Origin: an uncultured Lachnospiraceae bacterium | GTDB taxonomy: Bacteria > Bacillota > Clostridia > Lachnospirales > Lachnospiraceae | Direction: 5' to 3' | Assembly: GCA_947625775.1 (NCBI GenBank) | Contig: CANQPM010000018.1 | Coordinates: 1 to 62,385 of the forward strand | Length of the DNA stretch: 62,385 nucleotides | In this document: one piece after another, positions 56,736-62,385 of the stretch | Numbering within the stretch: the first letter of the stretch is position 1 | Layout: each line of letters starts with the position of its first letter | The notes under the pieces: generated by a model | Told to the model about the DNA's origin: nothing | Database searches by the model: none | Seen by the model: the letters and a program-made list of their open reading frames with translations, nothing else | Made by a program: the position numbers and the translations under genes

Positions 56736-57443
56736 ATGGAAATATTGGAAAGAGGTTTAAAAGAGTTTGGACTTTCACTGAATGATGAACAGAGGAAGGC
56801 TTTTCAAAAATATTATGATTTGCTGATTGAGTGGAATAGCTTTATGAATTTGACAGCGATTACCGAGCCTGATGAGGTTTGCGTAAAGCATTTTCTTGAC
56901 AGTGTATCGCTCTGTAAGGCTATAGATTGCGACAAGGAAATTGAGCTTATTGATATAGGAACGGGTGCGGGATTTCCGTCAATTCCATTGAAAATTATGT
57001 TTCCAAAGCTTAAAATTACAATGTTGGACTCACTTGGAAAGCGTGTCAGGTTTTTAGATGAAGTAATCGGCAGTTTGAATTTAAAAGGGATAACCGCGGT
57101 ACATTCCCGCGCGGAGGACTTGGCTGTGAAAAGTGAATACCGCGAGCGTTTTGACATATGCGTGTCGCGTGCCGTGGCAAATCTTTCTACGCTTTCGGAA
57201 TACTGTCTGCCATATGTAAAAATCGAAGGATTTTTTGTTTCTTATAAATCTGAAAAAGTTGCGGAGGAAGTGAAATCGGCGCAAAACGCGGTAAAAATTT
57301 TAGGCGGAGAGATTTCTAGGCAGGTTGAATTCACATTGCCGTGTTCTGATATTTACAGAAATTTATTTATGATAAAAAAGGTCAAACCCACGCCGAAGAA
57401 ATATCCGAGAAGAGCGGGAGTGCCGTCGAAGGAGCCATTATGA
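56736..57443 (+). CDS. rsmG: 16S rRNA m7G527 methyltransferase RsmG (GidB)
   Basis: 235 aa from the ATG at 56736 behind GGGGG; upstream starts would add about 20 hydrophobic residues unlike the family. AdoMet-binding motif IDIGTGAGFPSIPLKI, then SRAEDLAVKSEYRERFDICVSRAVANLSTLSEYCLP are standard. Its stop overlaps the ATG of the histidine kinase by four bases, so the two are coupled, unusual for this gene. 236 bp of AT-rich gap to mnmG hold nothing I recognise. Confidence 0.96.
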   Translation: MEILERGLKEFGLSLNDEQRKAFQKYYDLLIEWNSFMNLTAITEPDEVCVKHFLDSVSLCKAIDCDKEIELIDIGTGAGFPSIPLKIMFPKLKITMLDSLGKRVRFLDEVIGSLNLKGITAVHSRAEDLAVKSEYRERFDICVSRAVANLSTLSEYCLPYVKIEGFFVSYKSEKVAEEVKSAQNAVKILGGEISRQVEFTLPCSDIYRNLFMIKKVKPTPKKYPRRAGVPSKEPL

Positions 57444-58084
57444 AGGAATACAAAGAGAAAAAAGAGATTTTATATTTAAATGAGTATGAGCGCAGGCGGA
57501 TTGCGGAGGATTTGCACGATACTACTGTTCAGGAGCTTGTGCATTTGTCACAGCAGCTGGAGCTTGCGCTTATGTATATGGATAAGGACATTATCCAGTC
57601 GCGGCTTGAGATTTTGTCCGCGAAAAATAACGTGAAAAAGATAATCAGAGGAATACGCGAGACGATTTATGATTTGCGCCCCGTGACTTTAGATGATATA
57701 GGGTGGGAGACTTCGATAAATCGCCTTTACAATGAGCTTGTTGAAAATAACAGCGGAATACAGGTGAATTTTGATATTGATGACGTGAAGGTTGATGATA
57801 AGATAATTGAGGTTTCGCTGTACAGGATTATAAAAGAGGCGTGCCAGAATGTAGTAAAACATTCGCGCGCGAAGAATATGTGGGTGTCGCTCAGGTTTGG
57901 TGATGAGGTTATCAGGCTTATAATCAAAGATGACGGTGACGGTTTTCAGTCAAAGGAGGAGGAAAAGCATTTCGGTATTCCTTTTATGAAGGAGAGGGTT
58001 ATGCTGCTTTCGGGGAAGATTGATATTGAGTCAAATAGTGACGGTACTGTCATTTTTGTGGAAATTCCCAGAAAAAAACATTAA
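57440..58084 (+). CDS. Soluble histidine kinase (HisKA_3/NarL-type)
   Basis: 214 aa, no membrane segment and no long sensor domain. The phosphorylation motif AEDLHDTTVQELVHLSQQLE gives His26; the ATPase domain has EACQNVVKHSRAKNMWV (N-box), DDGDGF and FGIPFMKERVMLLSG. Such short soluble kinases usually sense a cytoplasmic signal or a partner. Overlaps rsmG by 4 bp and precedes a response-regulator gene at 58299. A terminator hairpin follows at 58135. Confidence 0.92.
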   Translation: MKEYKEKKEILYLNEYERRRIAEDLHDTTVQELVHLSQQLELALMYMDKDIIQSRLEILSAKNNVKKIIRGIRETIYDLRPVTLDDIGWETSINRLYNELVENNSGIQVNFDIDDVKVDDKIIEVSLYRIIKEACQNVVKHSRAKNMWVSLRFGDEVIRLIIKDDGDGFQSKEEEKHFGIPFMKERVMLLSGKIDIESNSDGTVIFVEIPRKKH

Positions 58085-58130
58085 GAAATTCTAAGGCGCC
58101 AAAGGACGCTGCCAAAGAGTTTCTAAATGT
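58074..58130. repeat. Intergenic hairpin repeat, copy 2
   Basis: Begins in the last codons of the kinase gene; ACATTAA, TTCTAAGGCGCC, GGACGCTGCC and AAAGAGTTTCTAAATG match copy 1 and copy 3 in order. Short stem GGCG/CGCxGCC possible. Confidence 0.7.
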
Positions 58131-58134
58131 TTAT

Positions 58135-58161
58135 GAAAAACGCAAGGATGGCGTTTTTCTT
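58135..58161 (+). terminator. Terminator after the histidine kinase gene
   Basis: GAAAAACGC pairs perfectly with GCGTTTTTC, seven-base loop, followed by TT. So the regulator gene at 58299 likely has its own promoter. Confidence 0.75.
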
Positions 58162-58210
58162 GAATGATTTATTTTTTTGCTTAAGCGTAGGGATGAGAGT
58201 GTTATATTGA

Positions 58211-58266
58211 AAAAATTTATGAATTTTAAGTCGTTAAAAGATATTGCTTAAGAGTTTTTAAATGAG
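58211..58266. repeat. Intergenic hairpin repeat, copy 3
   Basis: GAATTTTAAGTCG, TTAAAAGATATTGC and TTAAGAGTTTTTAAATGAG align base for base with copy 2 apart from transitions, and keep pairing (TTAAG/CTTAA). Most degenerate of the three. Confidence 0.55.
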
Positions 58267-58298
58267 TTATTTTAATTTTATTATGGAATGGTGATTGT

Positions 58299-58943
58299 AT
58301 GGTTAGGGTAATGATTGTGGATGATTATGAATTGGTGCGTGAGGGGATTAAAAGGCTGATAGAGTTTGATGATGATATTTGCGTTGCTGATGAGGCGTGT
58401 GACGGTGAGGAATGTCTTGATAAAATTCGCAGCGTCAAGCCTGATGTTGTGCTGCTTGATATAAATATGCCTGGGAAAAACGGATTTGAGATTTTGAAGG
58501 AGCTGCACAGCAGGAAAAGTTGTCCTAAGATATTGATGCTTACCGTGTATAGTGAGGTTGAGTATCTGATAAAAGCGATTGATATGGGAGTTGACGGATA
58601 TGTGTTAAAAGACGCGGATTCGAGGGAGCTTATTCGTGCGATTCATATTATAAATGAAGGAGAAAAATTTATACAGCCTTCGCTGATACCGATGCTAAAT
58701 TCGCGTCTCATCGCACGTGATATTGATAAGGAAAAAATTGATTTTTTGTCGGAGCGTGAGCTTGAAGTGCTGAAGCTTGCGTCAGTGGGGCTTTTAAATA
58801 AGGAAATCGGCGAAAAGCTTGATATTTCAGAGCGTACAGTAAAAAATCATATGGCTAATATTTTCAGAAAGCTTGACTGCAATGACAGAACGCAGGCGGC
58901 GGTTTTCTCTATACGCAATGGTCTTGTGAAGGTGAATGGGTGA
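58299..58943 (+). CDS. NarL/FixJ-type response regulator
   Basis: 214 aa. Receiver domain with Asp8/Asp9, phospho-acceptor Asp54 in VVLLDINMPGKNG, the switch Thr in MLTVYS and Lys in VLKDAD; LuxR-type HTH at about 147-205 (LSERELEVLKLASVGLLNKEIGEKL, then SERTVKNHMANIFRKL). Partner of the soluble kinase 214 bp upstream. Target genes are unknown; two-component systems beside rsmG are not typical. Confidence 0.94.
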   Translation: MVRVMIVDDYELVREGIKRLIEFDDDICVADEACDGEECLDKIRSVKPDVVLLDINMPGKNGFEILKELHSRKSCPKILMLTVYSEVEYLIKAIDMGVDGYVLKDADSRELIRAIHIINEGEKFIQPSLIPMLNSRLIARDIDKEKIDFLSERELEVLKLASVGLLNKEIGEKLDISERTVKNHMANIFRKLDCNDRTQAAVFSIRNGLVKVNG

Positions 58944-58991
58944 GAGGTTAATTAAAAATGAGCAGATTTTTATATTGAAGGAGATGATTTT

Positions 58992-59273
58992 ATGACAATG
59001 GCGAGGGTAGAATTTGATGTTCCAGAAGAAATAGTGCCATACACAATGCCAGAGGATAAAGATGCACAGTTAATAAGAAATGCAATGTTGGTATATCCAT
59101 ATATAAAAAGCGGCGCAATATCATATGGAAAAGCATCGGAAATGCTTGGACTTCATAAAATAGATTTAATTGCATTGTATGGTAAATTGGGATTGCCGTA
59201 TTTTGATGAAACAGAGGAGGAGCTTGAGGAAGATTTGTCAGTGCTGAGAGAAATAAGAGGAACGACAGTATGA
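58992..59273 (+). CDS. UPF0175 family antitoxin
   Basis: 93 aa. ARVEFDVPEEIVPYT at the start and the central YIKSGAISYGKASEMLGLHKIDLIALYGKLGLP, a putative HTH, mark UPF0175 proteins, usually encoded before a DUF3368 PIN-type toxin. Its stop overlaps the toxin ATG by four bases (ATGA). GAAGGAG precedes the ATG. Confidence 0.88.
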   Translation: MTMARVEFDVPEEIVPYTMPEDKDAQLIRNAMLVYPYIKSGAISYGKASEMLGLHKIDLIALYGKLGLPYFDETEEELEEDLSVLREIRGTTV

Positions 59274-59761
59274 TTGTTGTATCAGATACTACGCCGATAA
59301 TCGCACTTATGAAAGCAGGGCAGCTGGGGCTATTGCAGAAACTGTTTAATGTAGTTTACATTCCAATGGCAGTATATCGGGAATTAACGGAAAACAAATC
59401 ATTTCAAGAAGAAGTGAGAACAATACAAAAATGTGGGTTTATATATGTAGAAGAAGTAGGCAATAAAAAATCTGTTGATATATTGCAAAAATTTACTGGA
59501 TTAGATGCTGGGGAAAGCGAGTCAATCATTTTGGCGGATGAAAAATGTTCAGATGTATTATTGATGGATGAGCATAAGGGCAGACAAGTTGCCAAAAAGA
59601 TGGATATAAAAATAACTGGCACGCTTGGAATTTTGATACAGGCATTTGATGAAAAATTGCTGTCGCGGGAAGATATTGAGATATATATTGAAAAGCTGAA
59701 GGAAAATGGCATACGGATAAGCGACAAACTTTATCAGAAGCTTAGAAATTATGTAAAATAG
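59270..59761 (+). CDS. DUF3368 PIN-like toxin
   Basis: 163 aa. MIVVSDTTPIIALMKAGQLGLL (Asp6), GLDAGESESIILADE and LLMDEHKGRQVAKKM give the PIN acidic set. Partner of the UPF0175 protein before it. By family, an ATPase-linked or RNA-cleaving toxin is suspected; not proven. Confidence 0.88.
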   Translation: MIVVSDTTPIIALMKAGQLGLLQKLFNVVYIPMAVYRELTENKSFQEEVRTIQKCGFIYVEEVGNKKSVDILQKFTGLDAGESESIILADEKCSDVLLMDEHKGRQVAKKMDIKITGTLGILIQAFDEKLLSREDIEIYIEKLKENGIRISDKLYQKLRNYVK

Positions 59762-59870
59762 TATTAAATTAAAGTGAAAAATAAATTTTTCACACGCAGA
59801 TTTGTGCTTAAGGCACAAATTCATAAGTGCATCAAGAAGGTTATTATTATGAGAAAGTTGCAGGTACGAT

Positions 59871-60230
59871 ATGTTTTTCATTATTTTTATGGTAATAAGC
59901 TCATTGATTATGCCTGTCTTAATGATTGTTTTTGGAAATATGTTAAAGAAAAATCCGCCTAAAAAAATCAATGGATTGTATGGATATCGGTCAACACGTT
60001 CTTCTAAAAATATGGATACGTGGAAATTTGCACAGGAATATTGTGGAAAGATTTGGGTTAAATTTGGAATAGTTCTTATGCCGTTGTCGTTAGTTGTTCT
60101 GCTGTTTACGGATAGGAGCTATAATTTTATTTCTGTTATAGTAATTTTGATTTATTTTGTGCAGATAGCAGTGCTTTTTGTTTCGGTTTTTCTGACTGAA
60201 AGGGCTTTAAAGAAAAAGTTTGGGAATTAA
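59871..60230 (+). CDS. SdpI-family membrane protein
   Basis: 119 aa, three hydrophobic segments. The central NGLYGYRSTRSSKNMDTWKFAQEYCGKIW is the SdpI/YhfL signature. SdpI in B. subtilis gives immunity to the SdpC toxin; many homologues are not linked to a toxin and none is seen here. GCAGGT precedes the ATG. Not necessarily immunity: many are of unknown use. Confidence 0.88.
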   Translation: MFFIIFMVISSLIMPVLMIVFGNMLKKNPPKKINGLYGYRSTRSSKNMDTWKFAQEYCGKIWVKFGIVLMPLSLVVLLFTDRSYNFISVIVILIYFVQIAVLFVSVFLTERALKKKFGN

Positions 60231-60234
60231 ATCA

Positions 60235-60450
60235 ATGAGAAAATTTGTTCGATTTGTTATAGGTATTTTTATGCTGATATTTGCATTGCTGTTTTTGTTA
60301 TGCATGCTGTATTTTATTCACGGCTCTTTTGAGTTTAATCCATTGGAGGAGCGGCACTCGCAGATAAGGGATGTTATGGCTTTGTTTATGTTTTTACTTG
60401 GCGGTTTGGAGATTAGTTGTCTGGCTGTTTGGATTAAATTAAGGAAGTAA
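60235..60450 (+). CDS. Small hypothetical membrane protein
   Basis: 71 aa from the ATG at 60235, with two hydrophobic helices (about 7-28 and 47-66) and a charged loop between (EFNPLEERHSQIRD). No family recognised. It starts only 5 bp after the SdpI-like gene and is probably co-transcribed and co-inserted with it. Confidence 0.68.
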   Translation: MRKFVRFVIGIFMLIFALLFLLCMLYFIHGSFEFNPLEERHSQIRDVMALFMFLLGGLEISCLAVWIKLRK

Positions 60451-60482
60451 AGCGGATTATTTTTTAAAGATGAGGTACAGGT

Positions 60483-61331
60483 ATGAGGTCAGAAAATGAA
60501 ATTTACAGTTTGATTTTAGAAATAGCAAAAAATGATGCTAGAATTAAGGCTGTTTATATGAATGGTTCGAGGACGAATATAAATGCTCCGAAGGATATTT
60601 TTCAAGATTATGATATTGTTTATGTTGTGGAGAATACCCAGAGCTTTATAGATGACAGGGACTGGATTAATGTTTTTGGTAAAATTATTTATATGCAGTA
60701 CCCTGATGAGAATCCGAATTATCCGAGTGATAAGGAAAATAGTTACGGTTATCTGATGCAGTTTGCTGATGGTGTGAGGATTGACTTGACTTTGCAGACT
60801 GTAGATTATGCTTTGCACCATATTATGGAGGACAGGCTTTGTAAGATTTTGATGGACAAGGAAAATATACTTCCTGAAATCGGAGAGGCAACGGATTGTC
60901 AGCGTTGGGTTAAAAAGCCTGCGAAGGAGCAGTATTTTGCAGTCTGCAATGAATTTTGGTGGTGTACCAATAATGTAGCAAAAGGGATTTGGCGGAAGGA
61001 AATTCCGTATGTGCAGGATATGGTGAATTATTGTGTAAGACCTCAGCTTATTACTATGCTTAATTGGAAGGCAGGTATTTTGACAGATTGGAAAGTGAGT
61101 GTGGGAAAATCGTCGAAATATTTGTATAGGCATCTTTCGGAGGAAGAATGGAAGATGCTTTTATCGACTTATTTTGACGGTGATGTTGAGAATGCGTGGA
61201 AGTCTGTTTTTCGTATGTGTGAGCTGTTTGATAATACGGCGCGTTTGGTTGGGGAAAAGCTGGGCTGGGAATACAATGCGCAGGAGGGAAAAGCAGCTTG
61301 GAATTTTTTGGAATATGTGTATAGGATGTAA
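60483..61331 (+). CDS. Aminoglycoside 6-adenylyltransferase-like protein (ANT(6)/AadE family)
   Basis: 282 aa. The nucleotidyltransferase motif NGSRTNINAPKDIFQDYDIVYVV (GSR 28-30; catalytic Asp near 42-44) and GVRIDLTLQT carry the metal-binding acids; the C-terminal half has WWCTNNVAKGIWRKEIPYVQDM, typical of AadE. Full-length members inactivate streptomycin by adenylating O6. No insertion sequence, resistance cluster or integrase is nearby, so this may be a native housekeeping homologue. Confidence 0.93.
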   Translation: MRSENEIYSLILEIAKNDARIKAVYMNGSRTNINAPKDIFQDYDIVYVVENTQSFIDDRDWINVFGKIIYMQYPDENPNYPSDKENSYGYLMQFADGVRIDLTLQTVDYALHHIMEDRLCKILMDKENILPEIGEATDCQRWVKKPAKEQYFAVCNEFWWCTNNVAKGIWRKEIPYVQDMVNYCVRPQLITMLNWKAGILTDWKVSVGKSSKYLYRHLSEEEWKMLLSTYFDGDVENAWKSVFRMCELFDNTARLVGEKLGWEYNAQEGKAAWNFLEYVYRM

Positions 61332-61373
61332 TCTGTGTAGAAAGTAATGGAAAGTTTTTGCTTTGCACAAAAA

Positions 61374-61389
61374 TGTTTCACGTGAAACA
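61374..61389. other. parS: parS centromere site
   Basis: The 16-mer TGTTTCACGTGAAACA is a perfect palindrome and an exact match to the bacterial parS consensus bound by ParB/Spo0J. The palindrome extends by three bases on each side (AAA/TTT). It lies about 12 kb from dnaA, in an intergenic stretch. parA/parB themselves are not in the window. Confidence 0.95.
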
Positions 61390-61425
61390 TTTTTGTAAAA
61401 AATTATTTAGATTGGATTATAGTGA

Positions 61426-61472
61426 TTGTTTAAGTAAATGTGATTGTGGTAAAATTAATGAAACAAATCGAA
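61426..61472 (+). promoter_or_regulatory. Promoter-like repeat, copy 1
   Basis: TTGTTT (61426-61431), 18 bp, TAAAAT (61450-61455). The segment TGATTGTGGT ... TGAAACAAATCGAA (61441-61472) is repeated at 61685-61718. Confidence 0.5.
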
Positions 61473-61543
61473 ATTGTCGGCAGAGAGTATTATTGTGAGA
61501 TATGATTTAAATTTTTCAAAATAAAAAGTCCCTTTTTTGAAGT

Positions 61544-61641
61544 CCCTTTTCGGAATTGTGGGTCTGGTCGAAGCTCTGCCCATTTGGTATGCTCCCCGAT
61601 AGGTATTAGGTATGGTTGATTTTTGGATTTTCCGAAAAGGG
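61544..61641. other. Unidentified structured element between promoter copies
   Basis: A perfect 12-bp stem CCCTTTTCGGAA (61544-61555) / TTCCGAAAAGGG (61630-61641) encloses about 74 nt. AGTCCCTTTT is also tandemly repeated at 61527 and 61541. No known riboswitch or RNA class recognised; no U-run. Confidence 0.45.
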
Positions 61642-61684
61642 GTGGTGGAACAAATTTAATGAGAATGTGATATATAAATGAGCA

Positions 61685-61718
61685 TGATTGTGGTATTATG
61701 TTAGTGAAACAAATCGAA
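61685..61718 (+). promoter_or_regulatory. Promoter-like repeat, copy 2
   Basis: TGATTGTGGT (61685-61694), a TATTAT -10-like hexamer and TGAAACAAATCGAA (61705-61718), as in copy 1. It directly precedes the P-loop gene and is most likely its promoter. Confidence 0.5.
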
Positions 61719-61735
61719 GGTTGTGGAGGCGTCCT

Positions 61736-62287
61736 ATGAAATTATTATTTATAATTGGCGATGCTGCAGTCGGAAAAATGACAGTTGGCCAAGAACTGAT
61801 GAAAATAACTGAATTAAGGCTCTTTCACAATCACATTACCATCGAACCTGTGATAGAAATTTTCGGCAGATACGATGAGAAAACGATATCAGAAATGCGA
61901 GACATTATTTTCAGGAACTATGCAGCTTCTGACAATTATGGAATGATTTTTACATTGATGATGGATTTCGATTTATCTTCAGACTGGGAGTATCTGGAGC
62001 ACGTCAAGGGTATATTTGAGCCGTATGGGACAGATTTCTATTACGTTGAATTGATTGCTCCGCAAGAAATCAGGCTGAAAAGAAATGTTTCAGAGAACAG
62101 GCTGAAATATAAGGCTTCCAAAAGAAATATAGAGACTTCGAACCAGCGTTTGATCAATGATGATAAAAATCACAGGTGTGTCAGTTATGAAGGCGAGATT
62201 GTTTTTGACAACTATCTTAGAATCGATAATTCTGATAAAGAGCCTGATGAAGTTGAAAAAATGATTAAAGACACCTTTCATCTATAA
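61736..62287 (+). CDS. P-loop nucleotide kinase-like protein
   Basis: 183 aa from the ATG at 61736 behind GGAGGCG. Walker A is GDAAVGKMT (about 8-16), with Met at the position usually Ser/Thr, as is common in a shikimate-kinase-like group (pattern VGQELMKITELRLFHNHITIEP with FHNH). IAPQEIRLKRNVSENR is a lid-like Arg-rich region. Substrate unknown. The last 98 bp of the window after it hold nothing I recognise. Confidence 0.85.
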   Translation: MKLLFIIGDAAVGKMTVGQELMKITELRLFHNHITIEPVIEIFGRYDEKTISEMRDIIFRNYAASDNYGMIFTLMMDFDLSSDWEYLEHVKGIFEPYGTDFYYVELIAPQEIRLKRNVSENRLKYKASKRNIETSNQRLINDDKNHRCVSYEGEIVFDNYLRIDNSDKEPDEVEKMIKDTFHL

Positions 62288-62385
62288 ATTCCCGTTTATC
62301 TACTAACTGTCTTAACTTTCCTTGATTTTCAAGGCTTTGCGGTATGCTTAACCTTAATATATGTATCCTTTTCCCTTGTTTTTGC

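Noticed and set aside
61544-61641. 6S RNA or SRP-type RNA
   Set aside because: Closing stem present, but the central bulge or conserved loops of those RNAs are not visible.

Overview
The window comes from a low-GC Gram-positive anaerobe, most likely a Lachnospiraceae member (Clostridia). It spans the chromosomal replication origin. Pointers are the dnaA-dnaN-S4-recF-gyrB-gyrA block on one side of oriC, rpmH-rnpA-yidD-yidC-jag-mnmE-mnmG-rsmG on the other, several lipoproteins, and the style of the surface proteins and ABC systems. Genes left of about 49.2 kb lie mostly on the minus strand and genes right of 49.7 kb on the plus strand, as expected for two divergent replichores. A perfect parS site lies about 12 kb from dnaA.

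Left arm, 0-9.1 kb: the end of a small membrane protein, a von Willebrand A-like protein, a MATE exporter, a YhaO/YhaN (SbcD/SbcC-like) nuclease-ATPase pair, an MgtC-like protein and an AraC-type regulator. 9.1-14 kb: a galactan or galacto-oligosaccharide locus with a cytoplasmic GH53 galactanase, two LplB/YtcP-type permeases and a binding lipoprotein. 14-21.9 kb: a lipoprotein, an AEC transporter and an opp operon. Its substrate-binding lipoprotein appears circularly permuted, with the usual C-terminal segment placed right after the signal peptide. 22-27.8 kb: a YtrB-like ABC pair, a zinc-ribbon/LRR membrane protein, murI, tRNA-Gly and a CPBP protease.

27.9-34.3 kb looks like one surface-signalling module: a secreted Fn3-like protein, an MBOAT/SGNH acyl-transfer pair, a eukaryotic-type Ser/Thr kinase with a similar Fn3-like ectodomain, and a divergent XRE regulator. 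A shared 42-bp upstream element links the secreted protein and the SGNH gene. 34.3-39.8 kb holds a PIN toxin-like pair, an exporter ABC protein, two tandem long palindromes, glpK, and a probably decayed sigma factor with an interrupted downstream gene.

40-57.4 kb is the conserved origin core. mnmG carries an in-frame, low-complexity palindromic-repeat insertion, and an intergenic hairpin repeat occurs three times between 52.8 and 58.3 kb. The right end (57.4-62.3 kb) holds a soluble histidine kinase and NarL-type regulator, a UPF0175/DUF3368 toxin-antitoxin pair, an SdpI-like protein, an ANT(6)-like nucleotidyltransferase, parS, a duplicated promoter flanking a structured element, and a P-loop kinase-like gene.

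No CRISPR array, rRNA, prophage or insertion-sequence transposase was seen. All family assignments were made by reading motifs, without database searches.
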